Part shown: positions 13,034 to 25,821 of the stretch, one piece after another | Position numbering within the stretch: position 1 is the stretch's first letter | How the letters are laid out: each line of letters opens with the position of its first letter | Source: Eledone cirrhosa | Lineage: Eukaryota > Mollusca > Cephalopoda > Octopoda > Eledonidae | Direction: 5' to 3' | Length of the DNA stretch: 64,000 bases | Assembly: GCA_964016885.1 (NCBI GenBank) | Contig: OZ024741.1 | Coordinates: 36,190,749 to 36,254,748 of the forward strand | Notes under the pieces: model-generated | Seen by the model: only the letters and a program-made list of their open reading frames with translations | What the model was told of the DNA's origin: nothing | The model's database searches: none | Position numbers and translations under genes: made by a program

Positions 13034-16000
13034 TCAGCCTATGAACTCTTCACTGTAAGAACTCCTCAGCCTATGGATTCTACAGCCTATGGACTCTTAA
13101 GCCTATAAACTGTTCACCATTAGAACTCTTCAGCCTATGAACTCTTCACCCTAAGAACTCTTCAGCCTATGAACTCTTCATCCTAAGAACTCTTCAGCCT
13201 ATGGACTCTTCAGCCTATGAACTATTCACCCAAGAACTCTTCAGCCTATGAACTCTTCACCCTAAGAACTGTTCAGCCTATGAACTCTTCAGCCTATTAA
13301 CTCTTCAGCCTATGGACTCTTCAGCCAATGAACTCTTCACCCTAAGAAATGTTCAGCCTATGAACTCTTCAACCTATGGACTCTTCAGCCTATGGAATCT
13401 TCACTCTAAGAACTCTTCAGCTTGTGAACTCTTCACCCTAAGAACTCTTCAGCCTAATGAACTCTTCAGGCTATAAACTCTTCACTCTATGAACTCTTCA
13501 CCCTAAGAACTCTTCAGCCTATGAACTCTTCACCATAAAAATTCTTCAGCGTATGGACTCTTCACCCTAAGAACTCTTCAGCCTATGGACTCTTCAGCCT
13601 ATGAACTCTTCAGCCTATGGACACTTCAGCCCATGAACTCTTCACCCTAAGAACTCTTAAGCCTATGAAATCTTCAGGCTATGAACTCTTCAGCCTATGG
13701 ACTCCTCAGCCAATGAACTCTTCACTCTAAGAACTCTTCAGCTTATGGACTATTCAGCCTATGAACTATTCAGCCTATGGACTCTTCAGCCTATGGACTC
13801 TTCACGCTAAGAATTCTTCAGCCTATGGACTATTCTGCCTATGAACTCTTCACCCTTAGAACTCTTCGGGCTATTAACTCTTCACCCTAACATCTCATTA
13901 GCCTATGAACTCTTCACCTAAGAACTATTCAGCCTATGGACTCTTAAGCCTATGAACTCTTCAGCCTATGGACTCTTCAGCCAATGAACTCTTCACCCTA
14001 AGAACTCTTCAGCCTATGAACTCTTCAACCTATGGACTCTTCAGCCTATGGACTCTTCACTCTAGGAACTCTTCAGCCTATGGACTCTTCAGTCTATGGA
14101 CTATTCGGCCTATGAACTCTTTACCCTAAGAAATCTTCAGCCTGTGAATTCTTCACCCTAAGAACTCTTCAGCCTATGGGCTCTTCACCCTAAGAACTCT
14201 TCAGCCTATGAACTCTTCACCATACAAACTCTTCAGCCTATGGAATCTTCACCCTAAGAACTCTTCAGCCTATGGACTCTTCATCCTATGAACTCTTCAG
14301 CCTATGGACTCTTCAGCCTATGGACTCTTCACACTAAGAACTCTTCAGCCTATGGACTCTTCAACCTAAAAACTCTTCAGTCTATGAATTCTTCAGTCTA
14401 TGAACTCTTCAGCCTATGAACTGTTCACCCTTAGAACTCTTCAGCCTATGAACTCTTCACCCTTAGAACTTTTCAGGCTATTATCTCTTCACCGAAGAAC
14501 TCTTCAGCCTATGAACTCTTCACCCTAAGAACTCTTCAGCCTATGGACTCTTCAGCCTATAGACTCTTCATCCTAAGATGTCTTCAGCCTATGAACTGTT
14601 CACTCTTAGAAATCTTTAGCCTAAGAACTCATCGGCCTATGAACTGTTCAGCCTATGGACTCTTCAGCCAATGAACTCTTCACCGTAAGAACTCTTCAGC
14701 CTATGAACTCTTCAACCTATGGACTCTTCAGCCTATGGACACTTCACACTAAGAAATCTTCTGCCTATGAACTCTTCAGGCTATGAACTCTTCATTCTAT
14801 GAACTCTTCACCCTGAGAACTCCTCAGCCTATGGACTCTTCACCCTAAGAACTCTTCACCCTAAGAACTCTTCAGCCTATGAACTCTTCAGTCTATGAAC
14901 TCTTCAGCCTATGAACTCTTCACCTTTAGATCTCTTCAGCCTATGGACTCTTCACCCTAAGAAGTCTCAGCCTATTAACTCTTTACACTAAGAACTCTTC
15001 AGCCTATGACCTTTTCACCCTAAGAACACTTCAGCCTATGGACTCTTCAGCATATGGACTCTTCAGCCTAGAACTCTTCACCCTTAGAACTCTTCAGGCT
15101 ATTAACTCTTCACCCTAAGATCTCATCAGCCTATGAACTCTTCACCCTAAGAACTATTCAGCCTATGGACTCTTAAGCCTATGAACTCTGCAGCCTATGA
15201 ACTCTTCAGCCTATGAATTTTTCAGCCTATCGACTCTTCAGCCAATGAACTCTTCACCCTAAGAACTCTTCAGGCTATCAACTCTTCAAACTATGGTCTC
15301 TTCAGCCTATGGACTCTTCACTCTAGGAACTCTTCAGCCTATGGAGTCTTCAGGCTATGGACTCTTCGGCCTATGAACTCTTTACCCTAAGAAATCTTCA
15401 GCCTATGGGCTCTTCACCCTAAGAACTCTTCAGTCTATGAACTCTTCGGTCTATGAACTCTTCAGCCTATGAACTGTTCACCCTTAGAACTCTTCAGCCT
15501 ATGAACTCTTCACTCTTAGAACTCTTCAGGCTAATATCTCTTCACCCAAGAACTCTTCAGCCTATGAACTGATCACCCTAAGAACTCTTCAGCCTATGGA
15601 CTCTTTAGCCTATGAACTCTTCACCCTAAGTACTCTTAAGCCTATGAACTCTTCAGCCTATGGACTCCTCAGCCAATGAACTATTCACCCTAAGAACTCT
15701 TCAGCCTATGAACTCTTCAACCTATGGACTCTTCAGCCTATGGACTCTTCACCCTAAGAACTTTTCAGCCTATGGACTCATCAGCCTATGAACTCTTCAC
15801 CCTAATAACTCTTAAGCCTATGAACTCTTCAGCCTATGAACTCTTCAGCCTATGGACTCTTCAGCCTATGGACTCTTCAGCCAATGAATTCTTCACCCTA
15901 AGAACTCTTCAGCCTATAAAATCTTAGACCTATGGACTCAAGAGCCTATGAGCTCTTCACCCAATGGACTCTTTACCCTAAGAACTCTTCTGCCTATGAA

Positions 16001-16868
16001 CTATTCTAGCTATGAACTCTTAACTCTATGAACTCTTCACCCTAAAAACTCTTCAGCCTATGAACTCTTCCCCATAAAAACTGTTCAGCTTATGGACTCT
16101 TCACCCTACGAACTCTTCAGCCTATGGACTTTTCAGTCTATGAACTCTTCAGCCTATGGACTCTACAGCCTGTGGACACTTCAGCCTATGAACTCTTCAC
16201 ACTAAGAACTCTTCAGCCTATGATGTCTTCAGCCTATGAAGTCTTCAGCCTATGAACTCTTCCACCAAAGGACTCTTCAGCCTATGGACTCTTCACCCTA
16301 AGCACTCTTCAGCCTATGGACTCTTCAGCCTATGAACTCTTCTGCCTATGGACTCTTAGGCCTATGGACTCTTCAGACTATGAACTCTTTACCCTAAGAA
16401 CTCTTCAGCCTGTGAACTCTTCGTCCTAAGAATTCTTCAGGATATGGGCTCTTCACCCGAAGAACTATTCAGCCTATGGACTCTTCAGCCTATGAACTCT
16501 TCACACTTAGAACTCTTCAGCCTATTAACTCTTCACCCTAAGAACTCTTCAGCCTATAGTCTCTTCAGACTATGGACTCTTCAGCCTATCAACCTTTGAG
16601 CCTATGGACTCTTCAGCCTATGGACTCTTCACCCTAAGAACCCTTCAGCCTATGGACTCTTCAGCCTATGAACTCTTCAGCCTATGGACTCTTCACCCTA
16701 TGGACTCTTCACCCTAAGAACTCTTCAGCCTATGGACTCTTCAGTCTATGAACTCTTTAGCCTATGAACTCTTCACCCTAAGAACTCTTCAGCCTATGAA
16801 CTCTTCAGATTATGAACTGATCAGCCTATGGACTCTTCGGTCTATGGACTCTTCACTCTAAGAACTCT
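13034..16868 (+). repeat. 3,835-bp tandem unit, copy 2
   Basis: Second copy of 9199-13033. The left junction is visible: TTCACTCTAAGAACTCTTCAG is followed here by CCTATGAACTCTTCACTG, while the equivalent point at the end of this copy (about 16873) is followed by TCTATGGACTCTTCAGTC. The near identity means a recent duplication, recent sequence homogenisation, or an assembly duplication. The 67-residue open frames at 11889-12092 and 15724-15927 translate identically. Confidence 0.9.
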
Positions 16869-18470
16869 TCAGTCTATGGACTCTTCAGTCTATGGACTCT
16901 TCAGCCTAGGACCTCTTTACCCTAAGAACTCTTCAGCCTATGAACTCTTCAACCTATGGACTCTTCAGCCTATGAACTCTTCACCCTTAGAACTCTTCAG
17001 CCTATGAACTCTTCACCCTAAGAACTCTTCAGCCTATTGTCTCTTGAGACTAAGGACTCTTCAGCCTATGGACTCTTCACCCTAAGAACCCTTCAGCCTG
17101 TGGACTGTTCAGCCTAACAACTGTTCAGCCTATGGACTCTTCACCCTATGGACTCTTCACCCTAAGAACTCTTCAGCCTATGGACTCTTCACCCTGAGCA
17201 CTCTTCAGCCTATGAACTCTTCAGTCTATGAACTCTTCAGCCTATGAACTGTTCACCCTTAGAACTCTTCAGCCTATGAACTCTTCACCCTAAGAACTCT
17301 TCAGCCTATGGATTCTTCAACCTATGGACTCTTTAGCCTATGAACTCTTCACCCTAAGAACTCTTCAGCCTATGAACTCTTCAGCCTATGAACTCTTCAG
17401 CCTATGGACTCTTCAGTGTATGGACTCTTCACTCTAAGAACTCTTCAGTCTATGTACTCTTCAGTCTATGGACTCTTCACTCTAAGAACTCTTCAGGCTA
17501 TGAACTCTTCACTCTATGAACTCTTCTCCCTCAGAATTCTTCAGCCTATGAACTCTTCACCGTAAAATCTCTTCAGCCTATCGACTCTTCACCCTAAGAA
17601 CTCTTCAGCCTATGGACTCTTCAGCCTATGAACTCTTCCGCCTATGAACTCTTCACCCTAAGAACTCTTCAGCTTATGGACACTTCAGCCTATGAACTCC
17701 TCAGCCTATGAAATATTCACCCTAAGAACTCTTCAGCTTATGGACTCTTCAGCCTATGAACTCTTCAGCCTATGGACTCTTCAGCCTATGGACTCTTCGC
17801 GCTCAGAATTCTTCAGCCTATGGGCTATTCTGCCTATGAACTCTTCACCCTTAGAACTCTTCGGGCTACTAACTTTTCACCCTAAGAACTCTTCGGCCTA
17901 TGAACTCTTCGCCCTAAGAACTCTTCAGCCTATAGACTATTCAGCCTATGAACTCATCAGCCTATGAACTCTTCAGCCTATGGATTCTTCAGCCTATGAA
18001 CTCTTCACCCTAAGAACTCTTGAGACTATGAACTCTTCCACCTATGGATTCTTCAGCCTATGGACTTTTCACCCTAAGCACTCTTCAGCCTATGGACTCT
18101 TCAACCTATATATTCTTCAGCCTATGGACACTTCAGCCTATGAACTCTTCACACTAAGATCTCTTCACACTATGAACTCTTCAGCCTATGAACTCTTCAA
18201 CCTATGGAATCTTCAGCCTATAGACTCTTCACACTAATAACTCTTCAGCCTATGGAATCTTCACCCTAAGAACTCTTCAGTCTATGAACTCTTCAGTCTA
18301 TGAACTCTTCAGCCTATGAACTGTTCACCCTTAGAACTCTTCAGCCTATGAACTCTTCACTCTTAGAAATCTTCAGGCTATTATCTCTTCACCCAAGAAC
18401 TCTTCAGCCTATGAACTGTTCACCCTAAGAACTCTTCAGCCTATGGACTCTTCACACTAAGAAGTCTTCA
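16856..18470 (+). repeat. Block shared with 23285-24870 and block beta's left part
   Basis: From CTCTAAGAACTCTTCAGTC onward the variant order follows 23285-24870 at an offset of 6429 falling to 6419. It also resembles 28008-29640 and 2220-3240. Markers are CAGCCTAGGACCTC near 16906 (GGAACTC in the other copies), TCACCGTAAAATCTC near 17560, and CTTGAGACTATGAAC near 18020. This copy lacks the 5-bp GAACT duplication present at 24060 and 28831. It carries TTCACTCTTAGAAATC near 18360 where the others have CACACTAAGAACTC, so it is an older relative. Confidence 0.75.
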
Positions 18471-18522
18471 CCCTAAGAACTCTTCAGTCTATGAACTCTT
18501 CAGTCTATGAACTCTTCAGTCT

Positions 18523-20364
18523 ATGAACTCTTCAGCCTATGAACTGTTCACCCTTAGAACTCTTCAGCCTATGAACTCTTCAGCCTATGGACTCTTTAGC
18601 CTATGGACTCTTCACGCTAAGAATTCTTAAGCCTATGGACTATTCTGCCTATGAACTCTTCACCCTTAGAACTCTTCAGGCTATTAACTCTTCACCCCAA
18701 GAACTCTTCACCCTATGAACTCTTCACCCTAAGAACTCTACAGTTTATAGACTCTTCAGCCTATGGACTCATCAGCCTATGATCTCTTCAGCCTATGGAA
18801 AATTCAGCCTATGGACTCTTCACCCTAAGCACTCTTCAGTCTATGGACTCTTCAACCTATATACTCTTCAGGCTATGGACACTTCAGCCTATGGACTCTT
18901 CAGCCTATGGACGCTTCACACTAAGAACTATTCAGCCTATGGACTCTTCACCCTGAGAACTCTTCAGTCTATGAACGCTTCAGTCTATGAACTCTTCAGA
19001 CTATGAACTGTTCACCCTTAGAACTCTTCAGCCTATGAACTCTTTACCCTTAGGACTCTTCAGACTTTTATCTCTTCACCCAAGAACTCTTCAGCCTATG
19101 AACTCTTCACCCTAAGAACTCTTCAGCCTATGGACACTTCAGCCTATGAACTCTTCACACTAAGAACTCTTCAGCCTATGAACTCTTCAGCCTATGAACT
19201 CTTCACCCTTAGAATTCTTCAGGCTATTATCTCTTCACCCAAGAACTCTTCAGCCTTTGAACTCTTCACCCTAAGAAGTCTTCAGCCTATGAACTGTTCA
19301 CTCTTAGTAATCTTTAGCCTAAGAACTGTTCAGCCTATGGACACTTCAGCCTATGATCTCTTCACTCTTAGAACTCTTCAGCCTATGAACACTTCACACT
19401 ATGAACTCTTCAGCCTATGGACACTTCAGCCTATGAACTCTTCACCCTTAGAACTCTTCAGGCTATTAACTCTTCACAGTAAGAACACTTCAGCCTATGA
19501 ACTCTTCACCCTAAGAACTCTTCAGCCTATGAACTCTTCAGCCTATGAACTCTTTAGCCTGTGGACTTTTCAGTCTATGAACTCTTCACCCTAAGAACTC
19601 TTCAGCCTATGAACTCTTCCACCTATGGTCTATAAAGCCTATGGACTCTTCTCCCTAAGCACTCTTCAGCCTATGAACTCTTTACTCTAAGAACTCTTCA
19701 GCCTGTGAACTCTTCGCCCTAAGAATTCTTCAGCCTGTGGGCTCTTCACCCGAAGAACTATGCAGCCTATGGACTCTTCAGCCTATGAACTCCTCAACCT
19801 ATGGACTCTTCAGCCTATGAACTCTTCACCCTTAAAACTCTTCAGCCTATGAACTCTTCGCCCTAAGAACTCTTCAGCCTATGGACTCTTCAGCCAATGG
19901 ACTCTTCAGCCTATGAACATTTCAGCCTATGGACTCTTCAGCCTATGAACTCTTCACCCTTAGAACTCTTCAGGCTATTAAGTCTTCACCCTAAGATCTC
20001 ATCAGCCTATGAACTCTTCAGCCTAAGAACAATTCAGCCTATTTATTCTTCAGCCTATGGACTTTTAAGCCTATGAATTCATCACCCTAAGAACTCTTCA
20101 GCCTATGAACTCTTCAGCCTATGAACTCTTCAGCCTATGGACTCTTCAGCCAATGAACTCTTCACCCTAAGAACTCTTAAGCCTATGAACTCTTCAACCT
20201 ATGGACTCTTCAGTCTTTGGACTCTTCATCTTATGAACTCTTTACCCTAAGAACTCTTCAGCCTGTGAACTCTTCACCCTAAGAACTCTTCAGCCTATGT
20301 ACTCTACAGCCTGTGGATTTTTCAGCCTATGGACTCTTGAGCCTATAGAATCTTCAGCCTATGG
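18523..20364 (+). repeat. Higher-order block alpha, copy 2
   Basis: Matches 1-1890 and lacks a 48-bp, three-monomer piece present near 765-815 in copy 1. That loss removes stops and fuses two small open frames into the longest frame of the window (19130-19594, 154 aa). It is therefore an effect of array remodelling, not evidence of coding. After 20364 this copy continues into the 2,144-bp repeat region instead of block beta. Confidence 0.85.
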
Positions 20365-21516
20365 ACACTTCAGCCTATGAACTCTTCACACTAAGAACTC
20401 TTCAGCCTATGAACTCTTCAGCCTATGAACTCTTCAGCCTATGAACTCTTCCACCAAAGGACTCTTCAGCCTATGGACTATACACCCTAAGCACTCTTCA
20501 GCCTATGGACTCTTCAGCCTATGAACTCTTCTGCCTATGGACTCTTCAGCCTATGGACTCTTCAGCCTATGAACTCTTTACCCTAAGAACTCTTCAGCCT
20601 GTGAACTCTTCGTCCTAAGAATTCTTCAGGATATGGGCTCTTCACCCGAAGAACTATTCAGCCTATGGACTCTTCAGCCTATGAACTCTTCACCCTTAGA
20701 ACTCTTCAGCCTATGAATACTTCACCCTAAGAACTCTTCAGCCTATAGTCTCTTCAGAATATGGACTCTTCAGCCTATCAACTTTTGAGCCTATGGACTC
20801 TTCAGCCTATGGACTCTTCACCCTAAGAACCCTTCAGCCTATGGACTCTTCAGCCTATGAACTCTTCAGCCTATGGACTCTTCACCCTATGGACTCTTCA
20901 CCCTAAGAACTCTTCAGCCTATGGACTCTTCAGTCTATGAATTCTTCAGCCTATGAACTGTTCACCCTTAGAACTCTTCAGCCTATGAACTCTTCACCCT
21001 AAGAACTCTTCAGCCTATGTATTCTTCAACCTATGGACTCTTTAGCCTATGCACTCTTCACCCTAAGAACTCTTCAGCCTATGAACTCTTCAGCCTATGA
21101 ACTGATCAGCCTATTGACTCTTCAGTCTATGGACTCTTCACTCTAAGAAATCTTCAGTCAATGGACTCTTCAGTCTATGGACTCTTCAGCCTAGGAACTC
21201 TTTACCCTAAGAACTCTTCAGCCTATGAACTCTTCAACCTATGGACTCTTCAGCCTATGGACTCTTCACCCTTAGAACTCTTCAGCCTATGAACTCTTCA
21301 CCCTAAGAACTCTTCAGCCTATAGTCTCTTGAAACTATGGACTCTTCGGCCTATGAACTTTTCAGCCTATGGACTCTTCAGCCTATGGACTCTCCACCCT
21401 AAGAACCCTTCAGCCTGTGGACTCTTCAGCCTATGAACTCTTCAGCCTATGGACTCTTCACCCTATGGACTCTTCACCCTAAGAACTCTTCAGGCTATGG
21501 ACTCTTCACCCTAAGC
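19373..21516 (+). repeat. 2,144-bp tandem unit, copy 1
   Basis: The unit is 134 x 16 = 2,144 bp. Landmarks recur at exactly this spacing: GAACACTTCACAC at 19387 and 21531, TGGTCTATAAAGCC at 19626 and 21770, AGGATATGG at 20628 and 22772, GAACTGATCAGCC at 21099 and 23243. The left part overlaps block alpha copy 2. The left end is set where CACTCTTAGAACTC here differs from CACCCTAAGCACTC in the next copy. Confidence 0.88.
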
Positions 21517-24500
21517 ACTCTTCAGCCTATGAACACTTCACACTATGAACTCTTCAGCCTATGGACTCTTCAGCCTATGAACTCTTCACCTTTAGAACTC
21601 TTCAGGCTATTAACTCTTCACACTAAGAACACTTCAGCCTATGAACTCTTCACCCTAAGAACTCTTCAGCCTATGAACTCTTCAGCCTATGAACTCTTCA
21701 GCCTGTGGACCTTTCAGTCTATGAACTCTTCACCCTAAGAACTCTTCAGCCTATGAACTCTTCCACGTATGGTCTATAAAGCCTATGGACTCTTCTCCCT
21801 AAGCACTCTTCAGCCTATGAACTCTTTACTCTAAGAACTCTTCAGCCTGTGAACTCTTCGCCCTAAGAATTCTTCAGCCTGTGGGCTCTTCACCCGAAGA
21901 ACTATGCAGCCTATGGACTCTTCAGCCTATGAACTCCTCAACCTATGGACTCTTCAGCCTATGAACTCTTCACCCTTAAAACTCTTCAGCCTATGAACTC
22001 TTCGCCCTAAGAACTGTTCAGCCTATGGACTCTTCAGCCAATGGACTCTTCAGCCTATGAACATTTCAGCCTATGGACTCTTCAGCCTATGAACTCTTCA
22101 CCCTTAGAACTCTTCAGGCTATTAAGTCTTCACCCTAAGATCTCATCAGCCTATGAACTCTTCAGCCTAAGAACAATTCAGCCTATTTATTCTTCAGCCT
22201 ATGGACTTTTAAGCCTATGAATTCATCACCCTAAGAACTCTTCAGCCTATGAACTCTTCAGCCTATGAACTCTTCAGCCTATGGACTCTTCAGCCAATGA
22301 ACTCTTCACCCTAAGAACTCTTAAGCCTATGTACTCTTCAACCTATGGACTCTTCAGTCTTTGGACTCTTCATCTTATGAACTCTTTACCCTAAGAACTC
22401 TTCAGCCTGTGAACTCTTCACCCTAAGAACTCTTCAGCCTATGGACTCTACAGCCTGTGGATTTTTCAGCCTATGGACTCTTGAGCCTATAGAATCTTCA
22501 GCCTATGGACACTTCAGCCTATGAACTCTTCACACTAAGAACTCTTCAGCCTATGAACTCTTCAGCCTATGAACTCTTCAGCCTATGAACTCTTCCACCA
22601 AAGGACTCTTCAGCCTATGGACTATACACCCTAAGCACTCTTCAGCCTATGGACTCTTCAGCCTATGAACTCTTCTGCCTATGGACTCTTCAGCCTATGG
22701 ACTCTTCAGCCTATGAACTCTTTACCCTAAGAACTCTTCAGCCTGTGAACTCTTCGTCCTAAGAATTCTTCAGGATATGGGCTCTTCACCCGAAGAACTA
22801 TTCAGCCTATGGACTCTTCAGCCTATGAACTCTTCACCCTTAGAACTCTTCAGCCTATGAATTCTTCACCCTAAGAACTCTTCAGCCTATAGTCTCTTCA
22901 GAATATGGACTCTTCAGCCTATCAACTTTTGAGCCTATGGACTCTTCAGCCTATGGACTCTTCACCCTAAGAACCCTTCAGCCTATGGACTCTTCAGCCT
23001 ATGAACTCTTCAGCCTATGGACTCTTCACCCTATGGACTCTTCACCCTAAGAACTCTTCAGCCTATGGACTCTTCAGTCTATGAATTCTTCAGCCTATGA
23101 ACTGTTCACCCTTAGAACTCTTCAGCCTATGAACTCTTCACCCTAAGAACTCTTCAGCCTATGTATTCTTCAACCTATGGACTCTTTAGCCTATGCACTC
23201 TTCACCCTAAGAACTCTTCAGCCTATGAACTCTTCAGCCTATGAACTGATCAGCCTATTGACTCTTCAGTCTATGGACTCTTCACTCTAAGAACTCTTCA
23301 GTCAATGGACTCTTCAGTCTATGGACTCTTCAGCCTAGGAACTCTTTACCCTAAGAACTCTTCAGCCTATGAACTCTTCAACCTATGGACTCTTCAGCCT
23401 ATGGACTCTTCACCCTTAGAACTCTTCAGCCTATGAACTCTTCACCCTAAGAACTCTTCAGCCTATAGTCTCTTGAAACTATGGACTCTTCGGCCTATGA
23501 AATTTTCAGCCTATGGACTCTTCAGCCTATGGACTCTTCACCCTAAGAACCCTTCAGCCTGTGGACTCTTCACCCTAAGAACTCTTCAGGCTATGGACTC
23601 TTCACCCTAAGCACTCTTCAGCCTATGAACTCTTCAGTCTATGAACTCTTCAGCCTATGAACTATTCACCCTTAGAACTCTTCAGCCTATGAACTCTTCA
23701 CCCTAAGAACTTTTTCAGCCTATGGATTCTTCAACCTATGGACTCTTTAGCCTATGAACTCTTCACCCTAAGAACTCTTCAGCCTATGAACTCTTCAGCC
23801 TATGAACTCTTCAGCCTATGGACTCTTCAGTCTATGGACTCTTCACTCTAAGAACTCTTCAGTCTATGGACTCTTCAGTCTATGGACTCTTCACTCTAAG
23901 AACTCTTCAGGCAATGAACTCTTCACTCTATGAACTCTTCTCCCTCAGAACTTTTCAGCCTATGTACTCTTCACCGTAAAATCTCTTCAGCCTATCGACT
24001 CTTCTCCCTAAGAACTCTTCAGCCTATGGACTCTTCAGCCTATGAAGTCTTCCGCCTATGAACTGAACTCTTCACCCTAAGAACTCTTCAGCTTATGGAC
24101 TCTTCAGCCTATGAACTCCTCAGCCTATGAAATATTCACCCTAAGAACTCTTCAGCTTATGGACTCTTCAGCCTATGAACTCTTCAGCCTATGGCCTCTT
24201 CAGCCTATGGACTCTTCGCGCTAAGAATTCTTCAGCCTATGGGCTATTCTGCCTATGAACTCTTCACCCTTAGAACTCTTCAGGCTACTAACTCTTCACC
24301 CTAAGAACTCTTCGGCCTATGAACTCTTCACCCTAAGAACTCTTCAGCCTATAGACTCTTCAGCCTATGAACTCATCAGCCAATGAACTCTTCAGCCTAT
24401 GGATTCTTCAGCCTATGAACTCTTCACCCTAAGAACTCTTGAGACTATGAACTCTTCCACCTATGCATTCTTCAGCCTATGGACTCTTCACCCTAAGCAC

Positions 24501-25821
24501 TCTTCAGCCTATGGACTCTTCAACCTATATATTCTTCAGCCTATGGACACTTCAGCCTATGAACTCTTCACACTAAGAACTCTTCACACTATGAACTCTT
24601 CAGCCTATGAACTCTTCAACATATGGAATCTTCAGCCTATGGACTCTTCACACTAAGAACTCTTCAGCCTATGGACTCTTCACCCTAAGAACTCTTCAGT
24701 CTATGAACTCTTCAGTCTATGAACTCTTCAGCCTATGAACTGTTCACCCTTAGAACTCTTCAGCCTATGAACTCTTCACACTAAGAACTCTTCACCCAAG
24801 AACTCTTCAGCCTATGAACTGTTCACCCTAAGAACTCTTCAGCCTATGGACTCTTCACACTAAGAAGTCTTCAGCCTATGAACTGTTCACTCTTAGAACT
24901 CTTTAGCCTAGGAACTCTTCAGCCTATGGACTCTTCAGCCTATGAACTCTTCACCCTTAGAACTCTTAAGCCTATGAAATCTTCACACTAAGAACTCTTC
25001 AGCCTATGGTCTCTTCAGCCTATGAACTCTTCAACCTTAGAACTCTTCAGGCTATTAACTCTTCACACTAAGAACTGTTCTGCCTATTAACTTTTCACCC
25101 TAAGAACTCTTCAGCCTATGGATTCTTCAGCCTATGGACTCTTAAGCCTATGAACTCTTCACCCTAAAAACTCTTCAGCCTATGGCTCTTCAGCCTATGC
25201 ACTCTTCACCCTAAGAAATCTTCAGCCTATGGACTCTTCAGCCTATGAATTTTTCAGCCTATGGACTCTTCAGCCTATGGACTCTTCACCCTAAGAACTC
25301 TTCAGCCTATGGACTCTTCACCCTAAGCACTCTTCAGCCTATGAACTATTCAGGCTATGAACTCTTCAGTCTATGATCTGTTCACACTTAGAACTCTTCA
25401 GCCTATGAACTCTTCAGCCTATGGTCTCTTCACCCTAAGAACTTTTCAGCCTATGAACTCTTCACCCTAAGAGCTCTTCAGCCTATGGATTCTTCAGCCT
25501 ATGAACTCTTCACCCAAGAACTCTTCAGCCTATGAACTCTTCACCCTAAGAACTCTTCAGCCTATGGACTCTTCAGCCTATTAACTCTTCAGCCTATGAA
25601 CTCTCCACCATAAAAACTCTTCAGACTATAGACTCTTCACACTAATTAATCTTCAGCCTATGGACTCTTCAGCCTATGAAATCTTCAGCCAATGAATTCT
25701 TCACCCTAAGAACTCTTCAGCTTATGGACTCTTCAGCCTATGAAATCTTCAGCCTATGGACTCTTCAGCCTATGGACCCTTCACACTAAGAACTATTCAG
25801 CCTATGAACTCTTCAGCCTAT
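21099..25821 (+). repeat. 4,723-bp tandem unit, copy 1
   Basis: GAACTGATCAGCC lies at 21099, 23243, 25822 and 27966, giving spacings 2144, 2579, 2144. The unit is therefore a compound of one 2,144-bp part and one 2,579-bp part, repeated twice. The join to copy 2 is visible near 25800, where CACACTAAGAACTATTCAGCC runs into CTATGAACTCTTCAGCC and then the GAACTGATC marker. In copy 2 the same place continues into unrelated order (30495 onward). Confidence 0.88.
21517..23612 (+). repeat. 2,144-bp tandem unit, copy 2 (48 bp shorter)
   Basis: Follows copy 1 directly. Its right end is about 48 bp short: near 23570 it goes straight from CAGCCTGTGGACTC to CACCCTAAGAACTC, while the equivalent place at 21420 has three more monomers ending in CACCCTATGGACTC. 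The shortening is in register with the 16-bp monomer. Confidence 0.85.

Noticed and set aside
19130..19594. Longest open frame (154 aa, + strand), and about 40 similar frames of 64-144 aa, as protein-coding genes
   Set aside because: All are in-frame readings of the 16-bp repeat with a 16-residue period. The same peptides appear in different phases and overlap each other (for example 8136-8363 and 8312-8587). Frame length follows from array indels, and there are no introns, codon bias, domains or unique sequence.
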